A stretch of DNA of 64,000 nucleotides. Source: an uncultured Lachnospiraceae bacterium. Lineage in GTDB: Bacteria; Bacillota; Clostridia; Lachnospirales; Lachnospiraceae. Below the pieces are notes generated by a model. That model was not told the origin of the DNA. It made no database searches and saw nothing but the letters and a program-made list of their open reading frames with translations. The translations under genes and the position numbers were made by a program. Where the stretch lies: positions 18,385 to 82,384 of the forward strand of contig CAJUPJ010000015.1 of NCBI GenBank assembly GCA_910588655.1, in the 5' to 3' direction. Shown in pieces: positions 42,690-51,965 of this stretch. How positions within the stretch are numbered: the stretch's first letter is position 1; every line of letters starts with the position of its first letter.

Positions 42690-45686
42690 CTAATCTGTAA
42701 ATAAATGGTATTTATCCTTCTGGTAATCTGTAAACTTTGAGTCCCCAACATATTCTTTTGCACTGGCAATTATATCCTCTGCTGTATATAGTGGTACTTT
42801 ATATAAGGTATGTGCACCATCATACACTATTATTTTGCCATCACTTGTTGTTGTAACATAATTTGGTATTTCTGCCACTACCTCGCTGGCATCTTCTTTA
42901 TTATAAAGATATGCTATATTAGAGCCTTTTGTTTTGCCTGTGCTTTTAGCATCACTGTCCTGGTACCAGACTACAAAATATGGAAGGCTGTCTGTTGTCT
43001 GTACACCATACACACCATTGCTTATTAAAGACAAATCAAGAACCTTTTTCCAGTTTTCCATATCGTAGACTTCACTGTAATCATTCAGGAAGTACCTTCC
43101 ACCTCCAAAGAACATTGTACATGAATAGCTTCCTGAATTGCCGCTGCATACCACTTTGCCATCTTCCAGTGAATAAACATACCAGCCTGTGCCGTCCTTA
43201 TTCCTGTAAAATACCAGACCGCGTCCTTCATGGAAAGAATACAGCTCTGCATCTTTTATAATCTTTTCTTTGCCATCTTGGACATTCTGTATGCAAATCT
43301 GGTTATTACTGCTAAATATTTTATAATTTCCAATACATACACCCTTGTCATACCCTTTTGGTATGTAAAATGTTTCCATTATCTCCCCAGTGGCAGCATT
43401 ATATTTTACTAAATCATTATTATCCGATATAAATATAACAGAATTATCTTCATTATAATAATAATATGAATTCTCATTATATTCCATAAGTACCTTGTTG
43501 CTGGCTATATCATAGTGCCTGTTTTCATTTGTCCCATAGTCATGTATACTGAAATGCTGGCTGTCTGGTATGTCTATTGTAAGGTTTTCAAATGAGGAAT
43601 AACCTAAATCAGAAATTAATGTAGTATTCCTGCGTTCTAATTTTCCAGCATCGAATATCTCAAATACTCTTTGTGAGCCACTTGCAAATCCCATCAAAAA
43701 GCTGTCACCAGATGTTGAACATGTATACCATTTGTCTGGAAGCTGGTCTGTATTATTAAAAATAGAACAGCTTTCCACATCCTCCCTGTCAGTCTGGCTT
43801 CTGCTATAAATACGTATATCATTGCCCCAGTAGTCACGGAGACATGCATATTTATCATCTATATACATAAAATAAAATGGCTCTTCATTTCCAGCCTGTG
43901 TATTTACAAGGTTTTTACTGCCTGTTTCATAAAAGTATATTGAACCATCTTCGCATGATACCCCAAGATAACCATTGCCTGTACTTATTGAAATAACTTC
44001 TGACGCAAATGTATGTTCCCATACTACTTTTCCTGATTTATTATCCACCTCATAAAGTTCCGTACCATGATAATAGAAACATGTCTGCTTTCCGGTTATC
44101 TCCATAGTCTTTAAGTCCCAGTCAGCATCACAAAGATAGTTCTCTTTTCCTTTGCCTGTATTATATTCAACTATGTGTTTCAGCCCCGCTTCTGTATCAG
44201 TTTTTAGAAAGCAAAGTTTAGCATCTGATGAAAAAACCACTCCTTCACATAATCCATGCTGGTTAAAAAACATGCTTTCGCCTGATTTTGTATCAATAAG
44301 CAGTATACCGTTTATTTTTGAAGTATTGGCAGATAAAGCAGCAGCACCACTGTCAGGGCTGATGTCATATAAGGTATACTCAATATCTGAACCAAGGCTG
44401 CACTCAAGTATATTTTCACCTTTTATATCAAAAGAATAAAGAGTTCCTGTTTCATAATCTATTGTTACTATTAAGTCCTCCTTACTGCTCACTTTTAATT
44501 CTGATGCATTTTTTGTACAGAAATTTTCCTTTCCTGTATATATATCAACGGATGCAAGCCCGTCCTTTCCTGTATAAAGAAGCGTGCTGCTGTCAGAAAG
44601 CATATATGAACACCTTGTATAACCCGAATAAAATGACCTGTTTATTGTTCCTGCATTATATGAACAAATCTTATCCCCATTTTCCAGTGAATAAATCTCT
44701 ACCTGCCTTTGCAGCATATTGTTAGCAGCAGAATAATACCTTTCAACCAGGATAACTTTCTGGTCACTGCTAACCTGCACTTTTGTATCATATGCTTCCT
44801 GCTCCATATCAAACAGCCTGTCCGTTTTATATCCAGTATTAAAATCGTATATGCCAAGGGCTGTTGTAAGATACCGCATTACACTTTCAACATATGGCCT
44901 GCCAGGGTTTTCTAAATTATCTGGAAGTGCTTCCAGTGCCAGCATTGCCGCAGTTTTTCTGTCACCATTGTTATAAGCCTCACTGGAATATTCTGCAAGA
45001 TAATATGACTGTCCTCTCAGTGTCTGCTGCATAGACTGGTCAAGTGCTGAATAAGCTTCCTCAAGCTGGAAGTTCTTTCCTGCCACTACTACAGCAAATG
45101 TTCCTACAGAAAGCACAATAACTGCTGTGACTGCTGTAACAAATTTACGCTGCCTTTCTTTCTGCCTCTGTTTAAGGTCATCATAATCAACTTCCAGCAT
45201 TCCTGCCAGAAAGCGGAATTTTTCACGCTTCAGGTTTCTAAGTATCTGGCTTTCAGAGTTTCCTCTTATATCTACGGCAAGCGGCTCTATAGATATTATT
45301 TTGCCATCCTGTTCAATCTCAGTAAGTATCTTTGGGAAACTTTCTGCTGGTTCACCTTCTACAAGAATAACAATAATCCTTTCGCGTCCGCGTATCTTTA
45401 TAAAATATTCAACCTCTTCCATACACCACGGCGACTCCTTAAACCTTCTGGTGCATATTACTATAAGCCACTCTGTTTCATCAAGCGCTTTCTGGATTAT
45501 TTCTGATAAATTGCTTGCCGCTTTTAATTCTTCTGAATCCCTGAATATCTTTCCCATATTTTTTCTGCCAAGTGTCCTGGCTAACTTATATGGTATGCGG
45601 TATCTTTCTATATTCTTGTGTATCTGCATTGCTACCTTTTCATCTATACCCCCGTGGCGGTAGCTTACAAATGCTGTATATTTCAT
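42690..45686 (-). CDS. TIR domain protein with membrane segment and beta-propeller
   Basis: 998 aa. The N-terminal TIR domain starts MKYTAFVSYRHGG; the expected catalytic Glu lies in SPWCMEEVEYF (about 105). A basic linker (KQRQKERQRK) and one membrane segment (about 185-207, TAVTAVIVLSVGTFAVVV) follow, then a helical region with the DRKTAAMLALEALP motif, and about 650 residues of beta-propeller-like repeats (VSIDIYTGKEN, VVWEHTFASE, EVYDMENWKK). The domain order puts TIR in the cytosol and the propeller outside. Enzyme activity (NADase) is inferred from the family, not shown. ATG at 45686 has GGGGGA ahead; the in-frame TTG at 45719 is less likely. Confidence 0.87.
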   Translation of the reverse strand: MKYTAFVSYRHGGIDEKVAMQIHKNIERYRIPYKLARTLGRKNMGKIFRDSEELKAASNLSEIIQKALDETEWLIVICTRRFKESPWCMEEVEYFIKIRGRERIIVILVEGEPAESFPKILTEIEQDGKIISIEPLAVDIRGNSESQILRNLKREKFRFLAGMLEVDYDDLKQRQKERQRKFVTAVTAVIVLSVGTFAVVVAGKNFQLEEAYSALDQSMQQTLRGQSYYLAEYSSEAYNNGDRKTAAMLALEALPDNLENPGRPYVESVMRYLTTALGIYDFNTGYKTDRLFDMEQEAYDTKVQVSSDQKVILVERYYSAANNMLQRQVEIYSLENGDKICSYNAGTINRSFYSGYTRCSYMLSDSSTLLYTGKDGLASVDIYTGKENFCTKNASELKVSSKEDLIVTIDYETGTLYSFDIKGENILECSLGSDIEYTLYDISPDSGAAALSANTSKINGILLIDTKSGESMFFNQHGLCEGVVFSSDAKLCFLKTDTEAGLKHIVEYNTGKGKENYLCDADWDLKTMEITGKQTCFYYHGTELYEVDNKSGKVVWEHTFASEVISISTGNGYLGVSCEDGSIYFYETGSKNLVNTQAGNEEPFYFMYIDDKYACLRDYWGNDIRIYSRSQTDREDVESCSIFNNTDQLPDKWYTCSTSGDSFLMGFASGSQRVFEIFDAGKLERRNTTLISDLGYSSFENLTIDIPDSQHFSIHDYGTNENRHYDIASNKVLMEYNENSYYYYNEDNSVIFISDNNDLVKYNAATGEIMETFYIPKGYDKGVCIGNYKIFSSNNQICIQNVQDGKEKIIKDAELYSFHEGRGLVFYRNKDGTGWYVYSLEDGKVVCSGNSGSYSCTMFFGGGRYFLNDYSEVYDMENWKKVLDLSLISNGVYGVQTTDSLPYFVVWYQDSDAKSTGKTKGSNIAYLYNKEDASEVVAEIPNYVTTTSDGKIIVYDGAHTLYKVPLYTAEDIIASAKEYVGDSKFTDYQKDKYHLFTD

Positions 45687-45755
45687 AATAGTCCCCCATG
45701 ACGCCTCCAGGCGGCGCAAATAGCAAAACGAATAAATTCGTTCTTAGATATATTT

Positions 45756-47324
45756 TCACACTACTTTCTTATATGTTTTAAAAAATATATCCCTGCGTAC
45801 AACATATATATCATGTTTATCGTCTTCGCGCACAACCAGGAAGTCCCCCTTCATGCCACAGTAATATTTTGTTTCATCCCATGAAGTAAATACCTTTACA
45901 TTAGTTTCCAGCTCTTTTGCATAAACCAGGCTCTTTCCTGTTGCAACACAGGTTTTCATATATTTCATAAGCTGGTACACATTGCCACATATATTATCCC
46001 TTACAGTCGGGGCATATTCCATAACCATATCTGGACTGCTGTCAACATATTTATAAGTCCTGTCAAACTTTTCTTTGCGTATAGGGTAGACTTCACCCTC
46101 TATTCCAATCATAAAATAAAGGTCTTCTTCTACTTTTAAGTTTACGTCACCCTCAAGTGTACGTACAAGAACAGGAGTCCCCTCTTTTATAAATCCAGAT
46201 GCTTCTGCTACTCCTATCACTACATCCTTCTTCTGGTATTTCTCCATCTTCTGGATGTCTATATCATAAGTCTTAGCATATATAACCTCAAAATCATTAT
46301 GGTATTTATTAATCTTCTGGATTAAATATTCTTTAAGCTGCATGCCTCCGCCAGCTTTGTCAAAAAGATTTCCAGAGATAAACCCTCCGGCTTTAGTCAG
46401 GTGTCCGCCGCCATTACCAATATCCTTACATAAATATCCCGCAAGCTCATTTGCTTTTACTTCTTTAATACAGCTCCGGACTGACAATTTATACCCTCCC
46501 GGGTTTGGATTAAATGCCACGCATATATCAACTTCTTCCACCTGTATTACAAAATCACTTATTATCCCTAATATATTAGGGTCACACTCACTTGCTTCTA
46601 TTACTGAAGATTTATTTTCTTTGCAGTACACCTGTTTAGTAAGTGCTGCACTGGCAATATCCAGTTCTTTTAATGAAAGGTTTGTATTCATAAGCCTGAA
46701 TAAAAGGGAGTCATTAATATTAAGGCTGTCCCTCATATCTTTATCAAGAGGATGGTATATCTCTTCAAACTGGTTAGTATCACTATAAAGTCCATAATAT
46801 AATGCTGTAGAAAGCTTTATATCTGCATCTGTATCAAATCCTACTGCCCTTAATAAATCCCATACTACTGTAGCACAGCTTCCAAGGCTGCTTCTTATAT
46901 AATAATTCTCATTCTGCATAATACCACACTGGTGGTGGTCTATCATTGCAACTGCCCTGGCTTCAAATTTTGTAACATTGCCTGCACCATACTGGCAGTC
47001 AGTTGTAACCAGTATATCACACTCTGGAAGTTCTTTTACATATTTAACAGGAATATCAAGTTCCCGTACCATCAGTAAAAGGTTAGGTTTCGTTATCTGG
47101 TTATGCCCGGTATATATAAACTCCACCTGCTTGCCACACTCTTCAAAATACCTGTATAAAGCATATCCGGATGCTAGTGCATCTGCATCCGGATTATCAT
47201 GGCACTGGATACAGATTTTACTATATCCCTGGAATTTTTTTAAAAATAGCCTGTCTTCATTTATCTGCATGTTTTCATTTTCTTTTTCATCAATTTCTAA
47301 TACAATACGTAAATCCTCACTCAT
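45756..47324 (-). CDS. DHH/DHHA1 phosphoesterase with duplicated C-terminal module
   Basis: 522 aa. The DHH domain carries CHDNPDADALASG (H42-D48), VTTDCQYG and MIDHHQCG. The DHHA1 domain ends in DIGNGGGHLTKAGGFISG. Together they make an NrnA-like hydrolase of nanoRNA, pAp or cyclic-dinucleotide breakdown products. The C-terminal 150 residues contain two related segments, YFMIGIEGEVYPIRKEKFDR and DFLVVREDDKHDIYVVRRDI, that resemble a PGDYG-type domain; its role is unknown. Cytosolic. AAGGGG precedes the ATG. Located between the BspA-like gene and the TIR gene. Confidence 0.85.
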   Translation of the reverse strand: MSEDLRIVLEIDEKENENMQINEDRLFLKKFQGYSKICIQCHDNPDADALASGYALYRYFEECGKQVEFIYTGHNQITKPNLLLMVRELDIPVKYVKELPECDILVTTDCQYGAGNVTKFEARAVAMIDHHQCGIMQNENYYIRSSLGSCATVVWDLLRAVGFDTDADIKLSTALYYGLYSDTNQFEEIYHPLDKDMRDSLNINDSLLFRLMNTNLSLKELDIASAALTKQVYCKENKSSVIEASECDPNILGIISDFVIQVEEVDICVAFNPNPGGYKLSVRSCIKEVKANELAGYLCKDIGNGGGHLTKAGGFISGNLFDKAGGGMQLKEYLIQKINKYHNDFEVIYAKTYDIDIQKMEKYQKKDVVIGVAEASGFIKEGTPVLVRTLEGDVNLKVEEDLYFMIGIEGEVYPIRKEKFDRTYKYVDSSPDMVMEYAPTVRDNICGNVYQLMKYMKTCVATGKSLVYAKELETNVKVFTSWDETKYYCGMKGDFLVVREDDKHDIYVVRRDIFFKTYKKVV

Positions 47325-47346
47325 GTAATTCCCCTTCTATAAGCCA

Positions 47347-47385
47347 GGCTGGCTTGCAGCGTTACTTAACCACTGCATGCCAGCC
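47347..47385 (-). terminator. Terminator after the BspA-like gene
   Basis: GGCTGGC (47347-47353) pairs with GCCAGCC (47379-47385), continued by TGCAG/CTGCA inside, in the gap before the DHH gene. Confidence 0.65.
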
Positions 47386-47396
47386 ATAATAAAATA

Positions 47397-50300
47397 TCAG
47401 CTCTTTGCTACTACTACCTTTTTGCCCTGTCCCTTATTCTTAAATAATGTTGTATATGGTTTAATTTTAACTGGCGGTACTGTTATCTTACAGTTATGCA
47501 CACCCTGGAGCGCCTTATTGCCAACTTTCTGGAGTTTAAGTGATTTAACAAGCATCTTGCGTAACTGTGTACAATACCTGAATGTAGAATTGCCTATTTT
47601 AGTAACCTGGCTGTTAATAACTACTGAGCGCAGGTCAACGCAGTTCTCTAAAGCACTCGCCCCAATACTTACTTTAGCAACAGTTGTGCCAAACCTTAAT
47701 GCCAGTTTCTTATTACTGCTCTTGGTATTTTTCTTAGATGCAGTACCAAGTGTAAACTTTTTCATTGATTTACAGTTCTTAAATGCCTTCTTTCCAATGG
47801 TTCTTACAGAATTAGGAAGTTCCATCTTCTTAAGGCTTTCACAGTCCCTGAATGTTCCCTTGCCTATCTTCTCCAGACCTTCTGGCACTTTAACTGATTT
47901 TAATTTCTTGCACCCCTTAAATGCCCTGTCACCTAAACTTCCGGTATCATTACATAACTCAACATTCTCCAATTTTGTGCAGTTCCTAAATGCTTCTTCA
48001 CCTATTTCAGTAATATTGCTCCCAAACTGCACACTTTCTATATCAGAACCTGCAAATGCCTTTCTGGCAATCTTTGTAACTTTAAATTCCCTGCCATCAA
48101 TCTCTATTGTATCAGGAATAACAATGTTTTTATTAGTACTTGCATCTATGCCTGATATTGTAAAATCCCCATCTCCTGTACTCTGGAATTCAATATTTCC
48201 TGCAACAAACTTGTTTCCTGCTTCCATAACACCGTCTGGCTGGCTTGTGCCCTCTGGTTTATTGTCCTCTCCTGTATTACCATCTGGCGGTACTTGTGAT
48301 GGCTGTGCCTCTGGTTCTGCTGGTACTGCTGTTGGATTAGTTACAGGTTTCTGTGATGGTTTGTTTTCTGGTGCTGCTGTCTGCGCAGGTGCACCAGTCT
48401 GTGCTGGTTCATTTGTATATGCCGGGGCTTGTGTTGAAGGCACTGTTACTGGTGGTACATATGGTGATAAAACACTATTATTCCCAGAAGGCTTCTTAGT
48501 TGGTTCTGTTGTACCACCTGGATTTGCTGTATTGCCAGGTTGTGCCGTATTGCCAGGATTTGTTGGTTCTCCTGGTTCTGTTGTCTCTCCTGGTTCTGTT
48601 GTCTCTCCTGGTTCTGTTGTTTCTCCTGGTTCTTCTGTCTCTCCCGGCTCCGTTGTTGCACAGCCTGGATTTTCCTCCTGGTTCTTGCTCCATTTTGCAT
48701 AAAGGTTAATACTCTGTGTTACCTTATCACTGCTAAAATCCCATTTATCTTTAAATTCTAAATCCTTATACCATCCCTCAAATGTATATCCAGCCTTTAC
48801 AGGTGCTGTTGGTTTTTCAATAACAGAATTATACGTAACATCTTCTATTGCATTAACACCACTTCCTCCATTGCTGTCAAAACTTACAGCAAGAGGGTTG
48901 CCTGCACCAATTTTATATTCTGCAAATATACCTGTTACACCTGCTGGAATTAAATTGTCTTTCTCTATCTTCACACGGCATGTAGTCCCTGCTGGTATAT
49001 TTTCTACTTTATCCGTTGTACATGTTTTATAAGTGTTGCCGCCATCCAGGGAATATGACATTTCACTTGTAAGACCCTGTAGTGAGCCATCCCCTTTTCC
49101 CTTTATGGTTTCATCTGTCTTATTTACCCCTTCTATAACACTAGTTTCTAAAAGCCCGCCTCTTATACTTATTTCTTTATATGCCACATTATTCTGCTTG
49201 CTGGTATTAAGCCTTACCACCATATCTACATCAAAATCATCAGATGTTAAAACATGGCTCTGTCCTGTATATGAAGGAACAGATGTGTTTAAATTTGAAT
49301 TCCACCATTCATAAGTATATTCTGTATCATCTGATGCTGATGGTGCTGGAGGAATTATACCCTTATATGCTTTTAAAGTTATACTGTTACCACTTCCAAC
49401 TGAACCTGATATATTAATATCATCTAACTGCTCTGTTCTATATCCTTTATATACATTATATGATGTATGTGACAAACCAGTATCAAATTTTGCACTTTCA
49501 TTATTTATCTTTGCAATATCTTCCCCTAAAATATAACCAGTAATAAAGTTTTCAAGATATATATTTACTGTATAAGCCCTGTTATAACCAAATACACTAC
49601 TAACCTCACTGCCATTTTCATCCTGCCATGTTATACCTATATTTCCTTCCTGTATAACCTTGCCATAACTTTTTACTTTAAGAAGCGCATCTGTGTCTGG
49701 CGTATTACCTGGTTCTGGTTCTTCAACCCCCGTAATATCCAGCTCCAGTGAAGGAACTACTTCTATCTCTATAGGCTCACCAAGTTTTGATGTATAAACT
49801 GTCTTAGGCATACTGGCATTACTGCTCTCTGCAAATATATACAGGTTATACTTACCTTCTTCCAGACCACGTGGAAGTATAAAAGATGAAGAAGTATCAT
49901 TAGCCGTTGTTTCACTGTCAATCTTGCCATAATACAGGATTTCTTTATCCTCTGTTGAAATTATTGCAGATACTTCAGCGGTACTGCCAAGTACATCACT
50001 TGCTTTATTATGCTCTGCTTTTATAGTATGTGACAGGTAATAGTTTTCATCTTTATCATATCCCTCTGTTAATATAATTTTATCTCCATTAACACTTGCT
50101 TCCATACTTTTTTCTGAATTTATCTCTGCCAGTATCCAGCTTGTGGCATCAGCAGCAGTCTCAGCTTCAACTTTGCTTTGTGCCATATTTATTCCTTCGG
50201 AAAAACCAGAAGATATAGATAATGCAATTTTATCTTTATCTATACCAGATGCAAGCCCGTCATTTACTATACCAAAATTAACCTGTTTTATAACTGTTGT

Positions 50301-50417
50301 ACCTGTTGCTGTTTCTTCAGCAGATACTGCCATAACTGGTGCTGCACAAATAACAAGTGCCATGCTTATTGTTATAGCAACTGCTTTTCTTATCTTCCCA
50401 AATACTCCATATCTCAT
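47397..50417 (-). CDS. BspA-like leucine-rich-repeat surface protein
   Basis: 1006 aa secreted protein. A signal peptide (KAVAITISMALVICAAPVMA, cut after AVSA) is followed by about 460 residues of beta-sandwich-like sequence without a clear family. An InlB-type B-repeat comes next (DSNGGSGVNAIEDVTYN...GYTFEGWYKD...LYAKWS). Then a low-complexity linker of EPGETT units and a Pro/Thr-rich region, and finally BspA-type LRR_5 repeats (KIARKAFAGSDI, EIGEEAFRNCTKL, TIGKKAFKNCKSM, KIGNSTFRYCTQL). No LPxTG sorting signal. Such proteins mediate host or matrix adhesion. ATG at 50417 has GGAGG 9 nt upstream. Confidence 0.9.
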   Translation of the reverse strand: MRYGVFGKIRKAVAITISMALVICAAPVMAVSAEETATGTTVIKQVNFGIVNDGLASGIDKDKIALSISSGFSEGINMAQSKVEAETAADATSWILAEINSEKSMEASVNGDKIILTEGYDKDENYYLSHTIKAEHNKASDVLGSTAEVSAIISTEDKEILYYGKIDSETTANDTSSSFILPRGLEEGKYNLYIFAESSNASMPKTVYTSKLGEPIEIEVVPSLELDITGVEEPEPGNTPDTDALLKVKSYGKVIQEGNIGITWQDENGSEVSSVFGYNRAYTVNIYLENFITGYILGEDIAKINNESAKFDTGLSHTSYNVYKGYRTEQLDDINISGSVGSGNSITLKAYKGIIPPAPSASDDTEYTYEWWNSNLNTSVPSYTGQSHVLTSDDFDVDMVVRLNTSKQNNVAYKEISIRGGLLETSVIEGVNKTDETIKGKGDGSLQGLTSEMSYSLDGGNTYKTCTTDKVENIPAGTTCRVKIEKDNLIPAGVTGIFAEYKIGAGNPLAVSFDSNGGSGVNAIEDVTYNSVIEKPTAPVKAGYTFEGWYKDLEFKDKWDFSSDKVTQSINLYAKWSKNQEENPGCATTEPGETEEPGETTEPGETTEPGETTEPGEPTNPGNTAQPGNTANPGGTTEPTKKPSGNNSVLSPYVPPVTVPSTQAPAYTNEPAQTGAPAQTAAPENKPSQKPVTNPTAVPAEPEAQPSQVPPDGNTGEDNKPEGTSQPDGVMEAGNKFVAGNIEFQSTGDGDFTISGIDASTNKNIVIPDTIEIDGREFKVTKIARKAFAGSDIESVQFGSNITEIGEEAFRNCTKLENVELCNDTGSLGDRAFKGCKKLKSVKVPEGLEKIGKGTFRDCESLKKMELPNSVRTIGKKAFKNCKSMKKFTLGTASKKNTKSSNKKLALRFGTTVAKVSIGASALENCVDLRSVVINSQVTKIGNSTFRYCTQLRKMLVKSLKLQKVGNKALQGVHNCKITVPPVKIKPYTTLFKNKGQGKKVVVAKS
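48565..48659. repeat. 18-bp tandem repeat in the BspA-like gene
   Basis: Units of GGTTCTGTTGTCTCTCCT and close variants repeat head to tail; on the coding (minus) strand they encode the EPGETT linker. Slippage-prone, so length may vary between strains. Confidence 0.85.
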
Positions 50418-50552
50418 AAAAACCAACCTCCTTATAATACATAAACCTTTTCTACACTCTTTAACTATCTGGTTATGGAGCGGTATCTCTCTATTTAATA
50501 TATTACTAGAAATATCCAGAAAAGAAAAGACTTAAAATAAATTTTTCTATAG

Positions 50553-50590
50553 AAAAACAGCAGGTTTATATAAAAACCCGCTGTTTTAAA
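50553..50590 (-). terminator. Terminator of the ECF sigma operon
   Basis: AAAACAGCAGGTTT and AAACCCGCTGTTTT form a stem with one mismatch, followed on the minus strand by T-rich sequence, 16 bp after the last stop. Confidence 0.8.
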
Positions 50591-50605
50591 AAGAGATATG
50601 GTACT

Positions 50606-50911
50606 TTATATGCTGAACCAGTATTTTTGTGGATAATGCTGGTATATCCAGTCTGCACCAGCCATACATAATGCAAACACGACAAGCATCATTATAATAA
50701 GGATTGCTGCAAAGTCATATTTATATTGTACCTGCTTCTGGTGAAGTGCATAATAGATCACTTCACCGCCAAGCAGTATAAATATTACTGGCCACAACAT
50801 AAATATATAATAATACTGCATAGTATTAAAAAATATACGGAGTAAAAATAATACACCAAAAACCAGCAATACAATTCCTAATGTAAAAGTCCCTACACGT
50901 CTCTCCTTCAT
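50606..50911 (-). CDS. Small membrane protein (LiaI/DUF5668-like)
   Basis: 101 aa with three hydrophobic segments (about 8-27, 33-50, 63-85); the TLGIVLLVFGVLFLL and WPVIFILLGGEVI pattern is that of LiaI/LiaF-type membrane regions. Function unknown. The start at 50911 (MKERRVG) has AAGGAGGGG in front; the frame is open to 50959 but would then overlap the neighbour. Last gene of the sigma/anti-sigma operon, so probably part of an envelope-stress response. Confidence 0.7.
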   Translation of the reverse strand: MKERRVGTFTLGIVLLVFGVLFLLRIFFNTMQYYYIFMLWPVIFILLGGEVIYYALHQKQVQYKYDFAAILIIMMLVVFALCMAGADWIYQHYPQKYWFSI

Positions 50912-50945
50912 ATTTCCCCTCCTTCCTGTTTCCATTTCCTGGATT

Positions 50946-51494
50946 TTACATCCCGTCATTGCCTGGATTATACATATCGTCTTTATCCATCTGGACTTTT
51001 TTACCTTTTATAAGATAAACACCTGCTGCTATTACTACTGCTGCAAATAAAAACCTTGGGAAATAGTCAAATACTAAATCCATAAACCACCAGTGGTATG
51101 AATAACCCAGTGCACTTTTCAATAAATAAGCAATATTCTCAAGCAAAACATAACCTCCCATAAATATTAATACAACTGCTGCTGGTATACGCATCTTGCT
51201 TTGTGGTATTTTAAAAGAAGAGTTTCCACTGGTAAATAAATATCTGTCCTCAATTTTACTAAACTCTTCATCGGAAAGTGAATTAGTATTCATTGAGTCA
51301 AAAAACGAATATGACCATATAACAGGAAGCCCAAGTAAAAGCCAGTCAATATTTACTATTCCTGCCAGGAATATTTCAATAAAAAATATTGTCATAAGGC
51401 TAGTTCCCCTTTTTAAAAACCCCTGGTACATCTGCCCTGCACCGGGTACACATGATATAAAAAAATTAAAGAACTGGTTTCTTTTATGCTGCAT
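50946..51494 (-). CDS. Membrane protein, TM2-like
   Basis: 182 aa. It begins with a cytosolic tail and the motif SCVPGAGQMYQGFLKRG, typical of TM2/DUF5683-type small membrane proteins. Hydrophobic segments follow at about 32-50, 52-66, 105-125 and 145-165. No enzymatic motif. GGAGG lies 8 nt before the ATG, and 15 bp separate it from the anti-sigma gene, so it belongs to the same operon. Confidence 0.7.
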   Translation of the reverse strand: MQHKRNQFFNFFISCVPGAGQMYQGFLKRGTSLMTIFFIEIFLAGIVNIDWLLLGLPVIWSYSFFDSMNTNSLSDEEFSKIEDRYLFTSGNSSFKIPQSKMRIPAAVVLIFMGGYVLLENIAYLLKSALGYSYHWWFMDLVFDYFPRFLFAAVVIAAGVYLIKGKKVQMDKDDMYNPGNDGM

Positions 51495-51509
51495 AATAAT
51501 CCTCCATTC

Positions 51510-51965
51510 CTAATCAATATTTAATGCCTTAGATACATCATCTGATATCTTGCTGGATGTATCCCTGAATAAATCCAGTATCCTGGAATTATTCTTCCTG
51601 TCTTCTGCCTTAATTTCCTTTGTAATTGAAAAGCCTCCGTCCTTGCCGCTTTGTATATTTCCTGGCAATGCAGTTGTCATAATTACAACAACTGCCACAC
51701 TAACAGCAAAAGATACCTTTGCCGTAAATATCCAGAACTCATTCTGCCTCCTTTTTTTCTTATTAAGGACTGTCTGCCCTAGTATGCTTTCTTTTAAACC
51801 AGGCGGAGTATCAACAAGTTCCTGTTCCTGTATGGCACTGGCAAGCTTCCCTGCGCAGTAACTGCATCCAGATATATGTTCCAGAAATTCCATCTTTCCC
51901 TCTTCTGGCATCCTGTTTGAAATATAACTTTTTAACTGTCCATCTGTTACATGTTGTTTAATCAT
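51510..51965 (-). CDS. Anti-sigma factor with zinc-finger (ZAS) domain
   Basis: 151 aa. Zinc-binding anti-sigma motif H30-x3-C34-x2-C37 in EHISGCSYCAGKL, one membrane segment (about 85-105, FAVSVAVVVIMTTAL) and a short outer domain. It is expected to hold the ECF sigma factor at the membrane until a signal releases it. The start overlaps the sigma stop by one base (TAATG), as in most such pairs. Confidence 0.88.
   Translation of the reverse strand: MIKQHVTDGQLKSYISNRMPEEGKMEFLEHISGCSYCAGKLASAIQEQELVDTPPGLKESILGQTVLNKKKRRQNEFWIFTAKVSFAVSVAVVVIMTTALPGNIQSGKDGGFSITKEIKAEDRKNNSRILDLFRDTSSKISDDVSKALNID

Noticed and set aside
47377..48702. A 441-codon open frame on the plus strand.
   Set aside because: It lies antisense to the BspA-like gene and its low-complexity Val/Ser/Gly-rich product mirrors the EPGETT repeats; no ribosome-binding site or family match.
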